Below are positions 7,636-16,072 of a stretch of 64,000 nucleotides of DNA, in pieces. The position numbers and the translations under genes were made by a program. The notes under the pieces are model-generated. The model did no database searches. It was not told where the DNA came from and saw nothing but the letters and a program-made list of their open reading frames with translations. Position 1 is the stretch's first letter; every line of letters begins with the position of its first letter. Source of the stretch: an uncultured Eubacteriales bacterium (GTDB lineage: Bacteria > Bacillota > Clostridia > Peptostreptococcales > Anaerovoracaceae); the NCBI GenBank assembly GCA_910583765.1, contig CAJTYS010000002.1, positions 1 through 64,000 of the forward strand. Direction: 5' to 3'.

Positions 7636-9603
7636 ATGATCATATTATCAGCAAAGGATCTGACAAAGACCTACGGAGTCGATGTGATCCTGCAGGACAT
7701 ATCCTTTCATATCAACCAGGGTGACCGGATCGGCATCATCGGAGCCAATGGAGCGGGGAAAACCACTCTGTTGAAGATGCTCTCCGGCGAACTTTCCTGT
7801 GACTCAGGGGATTTCTTTTTGTCCGCGGACACCACTATCGGCTATTTGAAACAGAGCGACAATTTTCAGTCAGAGAACACTGTGATGCAGGAAGTGGAAG
7901 GGATCTTTGATCATCTGGCAAAGATGGAGCAGGAAATGCTGGCCCTTTCCGCGGAAATTTCCAAGAAAGCAGAAAGCCAAGGCGCAGGCGGCGAACCCAC
8001 GGACCCAGAGGTGGACAAGCTGCTGCGCCAATATGACCAGATGCAGGAGCAATATAGGGATAAAGGCGGTTACAGTTACAAAAGCGAGATCAACGGCATC
8101 CTCAGCAGCATGGCTTTTGGGGAGGACTTTTACGACAAGCGGATTTCCACCCTCAGCGGCGGAGAACGGACCAGGCTGGCTTTGGCCTGCCTGCTGCTGA
8201 AAAATCCAGACCTGCTGTTTTTAGACGAACCTACCAATCATCTGGACATCGGGACCCTAAAATGGCTGGAGCAGTATCTGAAAGCTTACAAGGGCACCAT
8301 TCTGCTGGTTTCCCATGACCGATATTTCCTGGATCAGACCGTGAACCGGATCTTTGAGGTGGAAAACCACAAGCTTTATACATACGAATGCAGCTATTCG
8401 GGCTACGCGGCGCAGAAACGACAGCGGCGGGAAGCGCAGATGCGCAAATACCAAAACCAGCAAAAGGAGATCGCCCGACAAGAAGACATCATACGCAGAT
8501 TCAAAGAGCGAGGCACTGAGAAATTAGCGAAAAGGGCAGCCTCCAGGGAAAAGCGTCTGGAAGCCATGGAAATGGTGGAACGGCCGGAAGCCCAGCGGAG
8601 CAAGGTAAAGATCCAGTTCAAACAGGATTTCAAAAGCGGAAACGATGTGCTGCTGGGAGAAGGGCTGGCCAAAAGCTTTGGCTATGGCAGAAATGAAAAG
8701 CGCCTCTTTGCCAATGTGGATTTTGACATCAAACGAGGCGAGCGCATTTGCGTCACAGGGCCCAACGGCGTGGGCAAGACCACCCTGCTGAAGATCCTCA
8801 TGGGAGACCTGGACCCTTCCAGCGGCAGGCTAAAAGTGGGCCACAACGTGGAATTTGGCTACTATGACCAGGAACAACAGCTGCTAAACAGTGACAACAC
8901 AGTGCTGGAAGAACTTCACGATGCTTACCGGCTGTATACAGACACGGAGCTCCGCTCCATTTTAGGACGTTTCCTGTTTCAGGGCGACCAGGTGTTTCTG
9001 CCCATCAGCGCCCTCAGCGGCGGGGAGAAGGCTCGGCTGTCCCTTTTGAAAATGATGCTTTCCGGCAGCAATGTGCTGATCTTGGATGAACCCACCAATC
9101 ACCTGGACATTGAATCCAAGGAAGTCTTTGAAGACGCGCTCTTGGATTTCCCCGGAACGGCCATTATCGTTTCCCATGATAGGTACTTTCTCAATAAAAT
9201 CCCCACCAGGATCTTTGAACTGGGCCAAGAGGGTATAACTTCGTTCCTTGGTACATATAACTACTATGTGGAAAAAAAGCAGCAGATCGAATCTGGGAAA
9301 AAATATCTGGAAGAGTTAGCTGGCAAAGAAGAACCAAAGGAAAAGAGCCTGAGCGTTAGCGAGCAGCGCAGGCTGAAAAAAGAAGAGGAAGCCAAAGAGC
9401 GGCGGCGCAGGCGGCAGCTGGAAGCAGCGGAACAGCAAATTGAGGACTTAGAGGCCCATATTTCGGAAATAGAGGAAGAACTTTGTAAGGAAGAAGTGGC
9501 GACGGACCACGGACGTTTGACAGAACTCAGCGCGGAACTGGACGCGACAAAGGAAAAATTAGCCGCAGAGTACGAAAAATGGATGGAATTGCAGGAGATT
9601 TGA
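7636..9603 (+). CDS. ABC-F family ATPase (ribosome-associated, YdiF/Uup-like)
   Basis: This 655-residue soluble protein has two ABC domains and no membrane segments, the hallmark of ABC-F factors that act on the ribosomal E site in translation rescue or antibiotic protection. Walker A motifs are GANGAGKTT (about residue 36) and GPNGVGKTT (about 378). Signatures are LSGGERTRLALA and LSGGEKARLSLL, each followed by LDEPTNHLDI. The linker rich in Arg/Lys between domains is the P-site tRNA interaction motif region, and a long charged C-terminal coiled coil (about 560-650) ends the protein, as in Uup. It is probably cotranscribed with tsaD. Housekeeping versus resistance role cannot be told from sequence alone. 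Confidence 0.9.
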   Translation: MIILSAKDLTKTYGVDVILQDISFHINQGDRIGIIGANGAGKTTLLKMLSGELSCDSGDFFLSADTTIGYLKQSDNFQSENTVMQEVEGIFDHLAKMEQEMLALSAEISKKAESQGAGGEPTDPEVDKLLRQYDQMQEQYRDKGGYSYKSEINGILSSMAFGEDFYDKRISTLSGGERTRLALACLLLKNPDLLFLDEPTNHLDIGTLKWLEQYLKAYKGTILLVSHDRYFLDQTVNRIFEVENHKLYTYECSYSGYAAQKRQRREAQMRKYQNQQKEIARQEDIIRRFKERGTEKLAKRAASREKRLEAMEMVERPEAQRSKVKIQFKQDFKSGNDVLLGEGLAKSFGYGRNEKRLFANVDFDIKRGERICVTGPNGVGKTTLLKILMGDLDPSSGRLKVGHNVEFGYYDQEQQLLNSDNTVLEELHDAYRLYTDTELRSILGRFLFQGDQVFLPISALSGGEKARLSLLKMMLSGSNVLILDEPTNHLDIESKEVFEDALLDFPGTAIIVSHDRYFLNKIPTRIFELGQEGITSFLGTYNYYVEKKQQIESGKKYLEELAGKEEPKEKSLSVSEQRRLKKEEEAKERRRRRQLEAAEQQIEDLEAHISEIEEELCKEEVATDHGRLTELSAELDATKEKLAAEYEKWMELQEI

Positions 9604-9643
9604 GAGAAAAAGGCAGGATTAGCATAAAAAAGTTAAAAAACGG

Positions 9644-9672
9644 TTGCAATACATGAAAGTGTCCACTATAAT
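9644..9672 (+). promoter_or_regulatory. Sigma-A promoter for acpP
   Basis: TTGCAA (9644-9649), a 17-bp spacer and TATAAT (9667-9672) lie about 80 bp upstream of the acpP start, giving a roughly 75-nt untranslated leader. Confidence 0.75.
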
Positions 9673-9754
9673 AAGTTTTAGTCATTTGCAGATAACAATG
9701 TGCGACAGGCAAAGAGAATAAACATTTGATGTTTGAACTGAATGGAGGTATATC

Positions 9755-9982
9755 ATGGTATTTGATAAGATTAAAAGCATTATCGCAGAGCAGTTAGGCG
9801 TTGAGGAAGACGCAGTAAAAATCGAAACACATCTGATGAAAGATCTGGAGGCGGATTCTTTGGACGCAGTGGAAATCATCATGGCGATCGAAGATGAATT
9901 CGACATCGAAGTCCCTGATGAAGACGCTGAAAAATTCCAGACTGTCAGCGACATCGTGAAATACGTTGAGGACAAGGCATAA
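9755..9982 (+). CDS. acpP: Acyl carrier protein
   Basis: This 75-residue acidic protein carries growing acyl chains for type II fatty acid synthesis on a 4'-phosphopantetheine arm. The attachment serine is in EADSLDAVEIIM (Ser about 36), and the four-helix pattern and EFDIEVPDEDAEKFQTV segment are typical. RBS TGGAGG is well placed. It is a single gene with its own promoter and terminator, away from other fab genes. Confidence 0.95.
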   Translation: MVFDKIKSIIAEQLGVEEDAVKIETHLMKDLEADSLDAVEIIMAIEDEFDIEVPDEDAEKFQTVSDIVKYVEDKA

Positions 9983-10011
9983 GCCAAAGGGAACAGAAAC
10001 CACGAAACAGA

Positions 10012-10035
10012 AAAACCCGCCTTCCGGCGGGTTTT
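10012..10035 (+). terminator. Intrinsic terminator after acpP
   Basis: AAAACCCGCC, loop TTCC, GGCGGGTTTT is a perfect 10-bp stem ending in a T run. It lies 29 bp downstream of the acpP stop and 30 bp before rex. Confidence 0.9.
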
Positions 10036-10065
10036 AAAGATTATAAAACTCACCGAGGGAAAGCA

Positions 10066-10716
10066 ATGAAAAAAGACACGAAAATATCAAATGCAGTGAT
10101 AAAGAGACTTCCGAGATACAGACGATATTTGAAAGAACTGCAGAAAAAAGGCGTGGATAAAATTTCATCCAACGAGTTCAGCAGACTGATCGGATACACT
10201 GCGTCCCAAATTCGACAGGATCTGAACAACTTTGGCGGCTTTGGGCAGCAAGGCTATGGCTACAACGTAGAAGGCCTGTACAACGAAATCAGCGCCATCC
10301 TCGGCCTTGACAAGGAGTATCGCATGATCATCGTAGGCGCGGGCAATTTGGGACAGGCCATCGCCAATTATACGTATTATTACAAGGCAGGCTTTGTAGT
10401 GTGCGGAATCTTTGATGTCAACCCTAGGCTCATTGGCCTGAAAATCAATGATATTGAAGTGATGGATTACGAAAACATCGTGGAATACGTGGAACAAAAT
10501 CAGATTGACATTGGGATCATCTGCACCACTAAGGACAGCGCCCAGGAAGTGGCTGACAAGCTGTGCTTCGCCAGAGTCAAAGGACTTTGGAACTTTGCTC
10601 CTGTGGACCTGGAGGTGCCTGACTACGTGGCCATTGAAAACGTGCATCTCAGCGACAGCCTGCATTCACTGGCTTATCACATGAATCGGAAGGCGAATCC
10701 GGAAAAAAATAAATAG
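10066..10716 (+). CDS. rex: Redox-sensing transcriptional repressor Rex
   Basis: Rex (216 residues) senses the NADH/NAD+ ratio and represses fermentative and anaerobic genes when NADH is low. An N-terminal winged helix contains the conserved ISSNEFSRLIGYTASQIRQD segment (about residues 31-50) followed by FGGFGQQGYGYNV. The Rossmann domain has GAGNLGQAIANY (about 88-99) and the C-terminal swapped helix holds HLSDSLHSLAYHMN. Length is typical. It is monocistronic between terminators. I did not find a clear Rex operator in the window. Confidence 0.95.
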   Translation: MKKDTKISNAVIKRLPRYRRYLKELQKKGVDKISSNEFSRLIGYTASQIRQDLNNFGGFGQQGYGYNVEGLYNEISAILGLDKEYRMIIVGAGNLGQAIANYTYYYKAGFVVCGIFDVNPRLIGLKINDIEVMDYENIVEYVEQNQIDIGIICTTKDSAQEVADKLCFARVKGLWNFAPVDLEVPDYVAIENVHLSDSLHSLAYHMNRKANPEKNK

Positions 10717-10723
10717 AAAACTA

Positions 10724-10753
10724 AATAACCGTTTCTCTCGAGAAACGGTTATT
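10724..10753. terminator. Intrinsic terminator between rex and ferredoxin
   Basis: AATAACCGTTTCT, loop CTCG, AGAAACGGTTATT forms a perfect 13-bp stem between two convergent genes, so it can serve both. Confidence 0.85.
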
Positions 10754-10779
10754 CGCATACAGATTAATTATGTATCAAC

Positions 10780-10950
10780 CTAAGCTTCAGCAGGAGCGTC
10801 AACTGGACATGCACCTGCGCACGCACCACAGTCAATGCACTTATCAGCGTCGATCACATAGATGCCTTCGCCTTCTGAGATAGCTTCAGTTGGGCATTCA
10901 CCTGCGCATGCTCCGCAGCTGATGCAAGAATCTTTAATTACATAAGCCAT
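10780..10950 (-). CDS. 2[4Fe-4S] ferredoxin
   Basis: A 56-residue clostridial-type ferredoxin carries low-potential electrons for pyruvate and other oxidoreductases. Translation from ATG at 10950 gives MAYVIKDSCISCGACAGECP and a second half with CIDCGACAGACPVDA. Both CxxCxxCxxxCP cluster motifs are complete, with the usual internal duplication. The stop is at 10780-10782. RBS AGGAGG lies at 10961-10966. The gene is divergent from the P-loop protein gene at 11023. Confidence 0.97.
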   Translation of the reverse strand: MAYVIKDSCISCGACAGECPTEAISEGEGIYVIDADKCIDCGACAGACPVDAPAEA

Positions 10951-10992
10951 TGTTAAGTAACCTCCTTATTTGTTTATCTTCACGATACACAG

Positions 10993-11021
10993 ATTATAAC
11001 AGAAGGATTAGGAGAATTCAA
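10993..11021 (-). promoter_or_regulatory. Ferredoxin promoter overlapping the divergent gene's RBS
   Basis: On the minus strand TTGAAT (11016-11021), a 17-bp spacer and TATAAT (10993-10998) precede the ferredoxin by about 40 bp. The -35 box abuts the start codon of the divergent gene at 11023. Confidence 0.7.
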
Positions 11022-11022
11022 G

Positions 11023-11829
11023 ATGAAAGTTTACGCACTTGTGGGAAAAAGCGGAACTGGGAAAAGCTACCAGGCACAAAACCTATGCAAAGAGCTGAAT
11101 ATTTCAGGGATCATAGACGATGGGCTCTTTATTTTTGAAAATAAAGTCATTGCCGGAATTTCCGCGAAAAGGCAAGCCACAAAAGTCGGAGCCGTAAAAA
11201 CAGCCCTCTTTCATAAAGACGAGCATCGGGAAGACGTGGCCGCTGCCATTGAAAAAATCAGTCCGGCTCAGCTCCTGGTCATAGGGACTTCTGATGAAAT
11301 GGTGAGACGAATCGCCAAAAGACTTGGACTGCCGGCGATTTCCAAAACCATTTACATAACGGACATCACCACGGAAAGCGAGCGGGCCATTGCCCACAAA
11401 CAGCGTCACGAATACGGACAGCACGTCATTCCCGCGCCGGCTTTTCAACTGAAACGTCAATTCTCTGGGTATTTCATGTCGCCGCTGATGATTTTCAAAG
11501 AGTGGAGCGCGAACAAGGGCAACATGGCGGAAAAGTCCGTGGTGCGGCCGACTTATAGCTATATGGGAGATTACAAGCTTTCTGATAAAGTGTTCAGCGA
11601 CATCGTGGAATGCGCGGCCAGGCAGCTGGAAGGCGTGGACAGTATCCTGCGGGTCATCACCATGACTGCTGCCGAAGGGGTGGAGATGACCGTGCTGGTG
11701 TGCATGAAATACGGCTTTAACATGGTAGAACAGGCAAGACAGCTGCAGCAGCAGGCCGCTGGCCAGATCGAAAAGATGACAGCTTTTAACGTGAACCGCT
11801 TTGACATTGAAATCAGGAGCTTGAAATAA
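11023..11829 (+). CDS. P-loop ATPase with C-terminal Asp23/Gls24-like domain
   Basis: The 268-residue protein starts MKVYALVGKSGTGKSYQA, a clear Walker A (GKSGTGKS, residues 8-15), and continues with an NTPase-like region to about residue 150. A TMTAAEGVEMTVLVCMKYGFNM stretch (about 211-235) resembles the Asp23/Gls24 (DUF322) envelope-stress fold. Such fusions are common single-copy genes in Clostridia with unknown role. The start sits directly behind AGGAG. Two bases separate it from the downstream glycosylase gene, so the pair is an operon. Confidence 0.7.
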   Translation: MKVYALVGKSGTGKSYQAQNLCKELNISGIIDDGLFIFENKVIAGISAKRQATKVGAVKTALFHKDEHREDVAAAIEKISPAQLLVIGTSDEMVRRIAKRLGLPAISKTIYITDITTESERAIAHKQRHEYGQHVIPAPAFQLKRQFSGYFMSPLMIFKEWSANKGNMAEKSVVRPTYSYMGDYKLSDKVFSDIVECAARQLEGVDSILRVITMTAAEGVEMTVLVCMKYGFNMVEQARQLQQQAAGQIEKMTAFNVNRFDIEIRSLK

Positions 11830-11830
11830 A

Positions 11831-12745
11831 ATGGCGCGAGTGAAGCGGGAACATGTCAGGGATTTTCACCTGGATCATATTTTTGATTGCGGTCAGGCCT
11901 TTCGCTGGGAACGTCAAGCAGACGGCAGCTACACAGGCATTGCTGGCGGCAGGATCGCCAATGTGCGGTTTGTGCCTGACAGCGGCCGTCAGGGAGAAGG
12001 GGCGTCAGAAGAAGGAAGGGCAGAGGCAGGACAGCTGGTGCTTTCCAATGTGACAGAAGAGGAGTTTCAAGAGTTTTGGTCTCCATACCTGGATTTGGAA
12101 CGAGACTACAGGAGCATCAAAGAAGGCTTGGCCCAAGGTGACGCTGTAATGGGCGAGGCCATCCGCTGGGGCCAGGGAATCCGCCTGCTGCGCCAGGACC
12201 CTTGGGAAACGCTTTTGTCCTTTATCATTTCTCAGAATAACCACATCCCTCGGATCAAAGGGTGCATCGAATCTCTGTGTGAAAATTTCGGGGAAAAGGC
12301 CGGGCGTTTTCAGGGCCGAGACTACTATTCCTTTCCAGAGCCAGAGGTCCTGGCCGCATTGGAGCCAGAGGATCTGGCTGTCTGCAGGCTGGGGTATCGG
12401 GCTAAATATTTGGTAGGGACAGCTAGACAGGTGGCAGAAGATGGTCTAAAGCAGCTGCGGGCCATGGCTTTGCCAGAAGTTTCCGGGGAAGAAGCCTTTG
12501 ACTATGTGACTCGATTTTGCGGTGTGGGTCCAAAAGTGGCCAACTGCGTTCTGCTCTTTTCCATGGGAAAATACGAGCGGTTTCCTGTGGACGTGTGGGT
12601 GAAAAAAGTCATGAAAGACTTATATGGTCTGGAAACCCTGAAAGAGATCAATGCCTTCGCCGGAGAGCGCTTTGGCAGGCAGGGCGGATTCGCGCAGCAG
12701 TATTTATTCTATTATATCAGGGAGAAAGAGCGGAAACAGCGCTGA
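11831..12745 (+). CDS. 8-oxoguanine DNA glycosylase/AP lyase, Ogg type
   Basis: This HhH-GPD superfamily base-excision enzyme is about 304 residues. The N-terminal part (HIFDCGQAFRWERQADGSY) matches the OGG_N domain that reads the lesion. The HhH region has LLSFIISQNNHIPRIKGCIE. The catalytic Lys is in LGYRAKYL (about residue 196) and the activating Asp in RFPVDVWVKKVM (about 257), after the hairpin FCGVGPKVANCVLLF. Residues about 48-75 hold a Gly/Glu-rich insertion not usual for the family. It is translationally close to the ATPase upstream. Confidence 0.88.
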   Translation: MARVKREHVRDFHLDHIFDCGQAFRWERQADGSYTGIAGGRIANVRFVPDSGRQGEGASEEGRAEAGQLVLSNVTEEEFQEFWSPYLDLERDYRSIKEGLAQGDAVMGEAIRWGQGIRLLRQDPWETLLSFIISQNNHIPRIKGCIESLCENFGEKAGRFQGRDYYSFPEPEVLAALEPEDLAVCRLGYRAKYLVGTARQVAEDGLKQLRAMALPEVSGEEAFDYVTRFCGVGPKVANCVLLFSMGKYERFPVDVWVKKVMKDLYGLETLKEINAFAGERFGRQGGFAQQYLFYYIREKERKQR

Positions 12746-12875
12746 ACGGTTTTTGGTCATGCATAGGAACGCGTTTTCGTTCTTTTTATTTATGGAAAAG
12801 ATGGCGGTAGAATATAGAGAAAACCATAAAGAACGCACATTTTCTCTTTTTAGCAAAAAAATGCAAAAAAACCTG

Positions 12876-12904
12876 TTGACAAGTGGGCAGGAAAGTATTA
12901 AATT
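12876..12904 (+). promoter_or_regulatory. groESL promoter
   Basis: TTGACA (12876-12881), a 17-bp spacer and TAAATT (12899-12904) place the transcript start at or inside the CIRCE element. Confidence 0.8.
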
Positions 12905-12908
12905 ATAG

Positions 12909-12935
12909 TTAGCACTCGAAAAGAGTGAGTGCTAA
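12909..12935 (+). promoter_or_regulatory. CIRCE operator (HrcA binding site)
   Basis: TTAGCACTC, nine bases, GAGTGCTAA is an exact match to the CIRCE inverted repeat. It overlaps the expected transcription start of groESL, so HrcA repression and heat induction are expected. hrcA itself is not in the window. Confidence 0.97.
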
Positions 12936-12979
12936 CAAAATACAGACAATGAAAAATAACGATAAAAGGAGATGGAATT

Positions 12980-13258
12980 ATGAGTTTTGGAATCAAGCCT
13001 TTAGGCAACAGAGTCGTAATCAAACGGTTAGAAGCAGAAGAAAAGACTGCCAGCGGCATCGTGCTGCCAGGCCAGGCGAAAGAAAAACCGCAGATGGCTG
13101 AAATCATCGCAGTAGGACCTGGAACTGAAGATGAAAAGATGGAAGTCAAAACAGGGGACACTGTGATCTTCTCACAGTACGCAGGCACGGAAATCAAATA
13201 TCAGGGCGAAGAATACACGATCTTGACGCAGAAAGACGTCTTAGCGATCGTAGAATAG
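12980..13258 (+). CDS. groES: Co-chaperonin GroES
   Basis: GroES is a 92-residue subunit of the heptameric lid of the GroEL chamber. Motifs are IKPLGNRVVIKRLEAEEKTASGIVLP with the mobile loop (about residues 14-30), VGPGTEDE and the C-terminal YTILTQKDVLAIVE. RBS AAAGGAG is well placed. It is first in the CIRCE-controlled operon, 24 bp before groEL. Confidence 0.97.
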   Translation: MSFGIKPLGNRVVIKRLEAEEKTASGIVLPGQAKEKPQMAEIIAVGPGTEDEKMEVKTGDTVIFSQYAGTEIKYQGEEYTILTQKDVLAIVE

Positions 13259-13282
13259 TTTAGGAAAGGCAGGTATTGAAAA

Positions 13283-14923
13283 ATGGCAAAAGAATTACAT
13301 TATGGCGAGGACGCGAGAAGAAAATTACAGGCAGGCGTGGATAAGCTTGCTGATACAGTAAAGATCACACTGGGACCAAAGGGAAGAAACGTGCTTCTGG
13401 ACAAGAAATTCGGCTCCCCACTCATCACAAATGACGGTGTGACCATCGCAAAGGAAATCGAACTGGAAGACGCTGTTGAAAACATGGGCGCACAGCTGGT
13501 AAAAGAAGTAGCCACAAAGACAAATGACGTGGCAGGCGACGGCACTACTACAGCGACACTGCTGGCACAGAGCATCATCAGAGAAGGCTTCAAAAACGTG
13601 GCAGCCGGTGCGAACCCAATGATCCTGAAAAAAGGAATCCAGGGCGCTGTGGACGTAGCAGTGGAAGAAATCAAAAAGCTGTCCAAGGAAGTTGACAGCA
13701 AAGACAGCATCGCGCAGGTAGCATCTGTTTCCGCAGGCGATGAAGAGATCGGCAAGCTGATCGCGGAAGCTATGGAAAAGGTAGGAAAAGACGGCGTTAT
13801 CACAGTGGAAGAAGCAAAATCCATGGGAACCACGCTGGATGTGGTAGAAGGTATGCAGTTTGACAGAGGATACCTGTCCGCATATATGGTAACTGACACA
13901 GAAAAGATGGAAGCTGTTTTAGAAAACCCTTACATCCTGCTGACAGATAAAAAGATCTCCAACATTCAGGAACTGCTGCCAATCTTGGAACAGGTAGTAC
14001 AGCAGGGCAGAAAACTGATGATCATCTGCGAAGATCTGGAAGGCGAAGCTCTGGCCACAATCGTTGTCAACAAGCTGAAGGGAACGTTCGACTGCGTAGC
14101 GGTCAAGGCTCCTGGATTCGGCGACAGAAGAAAAGCCATGATGGAAGACATCGCCATCCTCACAGGCGGTACTGTGATTTCCGAAGAAGTCGGATACGAT
14201 ATTAAAGAAGCGACTCTCGACATGCTGGGAACAGCAGCCACTGTCAAAGTTGACAAGGAAAACACTGTGATCGTAGACGGCGCGGGCGACGCGAAGGAAA
14301 TCGAGGCAAGAGTCGCTCAGCTGAAAGCGCAGATCGAAGAAAGCACTTCTGATTTTGATAAAGAAAAGACACAGGAAAGACTCGCCAAACTGTCTGGCGG
14401 CGTAGCGGTCATCAAAGTGGGCGCGGCCACAGAGACAGAACTGAAAGAAAGAAAACTGAGAATCGAAGACGCGCTCAACGCTACAAAGGCAGCAGTCGAA
14501 GAAGGCATCGTGTCCGGCGGCGGCGTAGCCCTGGCCAATGCCATCCCAGCAGTAGCGAAATATGTGAAAGATCTGGCTGGCGATGAAAAGACAGGCGCTG
14601 CCATCATCAAGAGAGCGCTGGAAGAACCAGTTAGACAGATCGCTGAAAACGCTGGATTTGAAGGCAGCGTAGTTGTGGCTAAGATCATCAGCAGTGAAGC
14701 AGGCATCGGCTTCAACGCAGCGAACGAAGAATATATGGACATGATTGACGCTGGTATCGTGGATCCTGCGAAGGTTACAAGATCCGCTCTGCAGAATGCT
14801 GCGTCCGCATCTGCGCTGCTCCTGACCACAGAGGCAGGCGTGACAGACGCTCCGGCAGAAGAAGGAGCTGCGGCAATGCCTCCAATGGGAGGAATGGGCG
14901 GCGGAATGCCGGGAATGATGTAA
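13283..14923 (+). CDS. groEL: Chaperonin GroEL
   Basis: The 546-residue 60-kDa chaperonin folds client proteins in an ATP-driven double ring. Conserved segments include TLGPKGRNVLLDKKFG, the ATP-site NDVAGDGTTTATLLAQ (about residues 82-97), AAVEEGIVSGGGVAL and the flexible GGMGGGMPGMM tail. The protein is full length with no anomalies. Long minus-strand frames opposite this gene are codon-bias shadows. Confidence 0.98.
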   Translation: MAKELHYGEDARRKLQAGVDKLADTVKITLGPKGRNVLLDKKFGSPLITNDGVTIAKEIELEDAVENMGAQLVKEVATKTNDVAGDGTTTATLLAQSIIREGFKNVAAGANPMILKKGIQGAVDVAVEEIKKLSKEVDSKDSIAQVASVSAGDEEIGKLIAEAMEKVGKDGVITVEEAKSMGTTLDVVEGMQFDRGYLSAYMVTDTEKMEAVLENPYILLTDKKISNIQELLPILEQVVQQGRKLMIICEDLEGEALATIVVNKLKGTFDCVAVKAPGFGDRRKAMMEDIAILTGGTVISEEVGYDIKEATLDMLGTAATVKVDKENTVIVDGAGDAKEIEARVAQLKAQIEESTSDFDKEKTQERLAKLSGGVAVIKVGAATETELKERKLRIEDALNATKAAVEEGIVSGGGVALANAIPAVAKYVKDLAGDEKTGAAIIKRALEEPVRQIAENAGFEGSVVVAKIISSEAGIGFNAANEEYMDMIDAGIVDPAKVTRSALQNAASASALLLTTEAGVTDAPAEEGAAAMPPMGGMGGGMPGMM

Positions 14924-14950
14924 TCACCATCTCCTAAAATCGAATGACTG

Positions 14951-14992
14951 AAGAGGCAGCTTGCGTGCGCAAAACGCAGGCTGCTCTTTTTC
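14951..14992 (+). terminator. Intrinsic terminator after groEL
   Basis: AAGAGGCAGCTTGCG (14951-14965) pairs with CGCAGGCTGCTCTT (14975-14988), with one bulge and one G-U, followed by a T run. Confidence 0.8.
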
Positions 14993-15122
14993 AATCCTTG
15001 CATGTTGGAATTGTAGAAACGCAGTTGCCTTTGTGTTGCGTTAGGAGCGCATCAAGCTCAAGCCATGTACGGTGGATTTCCATAATGCGCATTAGGAAAT
15101 GGAAATGAATTTTGCAAAGAAG

Positions 15123-15151
15123 TGTTACATATGGGAAAATTGTGGTACAAT
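15123..15151 (+). promoter_or_regulatory. Probable ferritin promoter
   Basis: TACAAT (15146-15151) lies about 40 bp before the ferritin ATG. The -35 region TGTTAC (15123-15128) is a weak match at 17-bp spacing. Confidence 0.5.
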
Positions 15152-15191
15152 GAACACAAGCGTTAAATCAATCAATTCAGGAGGAAAAGAA

Positions 15192-15704
15192 ATGTTATCA
15201 AAGAAAGTGATCGAATTATTAAATGACCAGGTGAACAAAGAATTCTATTCCGCGTATCTGTATCTGGATATGGCAAACTACTACAAAGACCAGAGTTTGG
15301 ATGGTTTTTATAACTGGTACAAGATTCAGGCACAGGAAGAAAGAGACCATGCCATGCTGTTCATGGAATATCTGCAGCAGAACGGCCAATCCGTGACACT
15401 GGAAGCCATCGCCAAGCCGGATAAAGAATTCAAGGAATTCATTGACCCACTGAAAGCAGGCGCGGAACATGAACGCTTTGTGACTGATTTGATCCATGCG
15501 ATTTATGATGCGGCCTATCAGGACAAAGATTTCCGTACCATGCAGTTCCTCGACTGGTTTGTAAAAGAACAGGCAGAAGAAGAGGACAATGCGGACAACA
15601 TGGTGAGCAAGTTTGAACTCTTTGGCAGCGACGCGAAAGGGCTGTACATGCTGGATTCCGAACTGGCAGGAAGAACTTATTCCGCTCCATCCCTGACACT
15701 GTAA
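15192..15704 (+). CDS. Ferritin, bacterial non-heme type
   Basis: The 170-residue four-helix protein stores iron as a mineral inside a 24-subunit shell. Ferroxidase ligands are visible: Glu in NKEFYSAYLYLDM (about residue 17), the EERDHAMLF motif (about 49-57) and, near residue 94 and after, the Glu/Gln positions through WFVKEQAEEEDNADNM. The start ATG 15192 has an AGGAGG RBS at 15179-15184; an upstream in-frame ATG at 15099 lies before the promoter. Hairpin 15727-15757 follows. It may limit iron-driven oxidative damage in this anaerobe. Confidence 0.93.
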   Translation: MLSKKVIELLNDQVNKEFYSAYLYLDMANYYKDQSLDGFYNWYKIQAQEERDHAMLFMEYLQQNGQSVTLEAIAKPDKEFKEFIDPLKAGAEHERFVTDLIHAIYDAAYQDKDFRTMQFLDWFVKEQAEEEDNADNMVSKFELFGSDAKGLYMLDSELAGRTYSAPSLTL

Positions 15705-15726
15705 ATAAGATTGGATACATAACCAG

Positions 15727-15757
15727 GCAGCGTGGCTCCTTTGATCGGCCATGCTGC
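15727..15757 (+). terminator. Probable terminator after ferritin
   Basis: GCAGCGTGGC (15727-15736) pairs with GGCCATGCTGC (15747-15757) with one bulged base. The T-rich tail is weak (TTGTCATTT). Confidence 0.5.
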
Positions 15758-15861
15758 TTGTCATTTCCGGTGTTTTCAGCCGATTTATGAGCTGTGATTC
15801 TCTGAAGAAAAGGTTTTTCACTGTTTTGTGCCTGTTTTGACCGACTTTTCCTAAAAAACCT

Positions 15862-15890
15862 TTGACTTTCAAGGGTGGAACGTGTAAAAT
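15862..15890 (+). promoter_or_regulatory. Promoter of rplM-rpsI
   Basis: TTGACT (15862-15867), a 17-bp spacer and TAAAAT (15885-15890) give a transcript start near 15897 and a leader of about 175 nt before rplM. Confidence 0.75.
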
Positions 15891-15896
15891 GTCCTT

Positions 15897-16072
15897 GTGT
15901 CCATTTGCTGGATACATTTTTCGCATGAGTAGGATGGGGATCCGTCCGAGCGATTGCGGCTAAAAGTTTTAGTTTGTCGAACAAGATGGCAGTGGCTGTC
16001 CATCCTAGTAGACAGGACCGAACAAGATGAGATGAAACACATCTGATCCTAGTAGGTAGAAAGGAAAAGTAA
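15897..16072 (+). promoter_or_regulatory. Structured rplM leader with a duplicated stem-loop module
   Basis: Two modules share the order CGAACAAGATG, a hairpin, then ATCCTAGTAG. Module 1 is 15978-16011 (GATGG/CCATC stem with an inner CAG/CTG). Module 2 is 16019-16055 (GATG/CATC stem). A third GGATGGGG...CCGTCC hairpin lies upstream near 15930. Position and length suggest autoregulation by L13, as known for L13 leader RNAs, but I cannot verify a match to that family. Confidence 0.5.

Noticed and set aside
13300..15003. Long minus-strand frames opposite groEL (199 and 228 codons)
   Set aside because: They are low-complexity Ser/Ala-rich shadows of groEL codon bias, without RBS or recognisable domains.
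15219..15984. Minus-strand frames opposite ferritin
   Set aside because: They overlap a clear ferritin gene, its terminator and the rplM promoter, and encode nothing recognisable.
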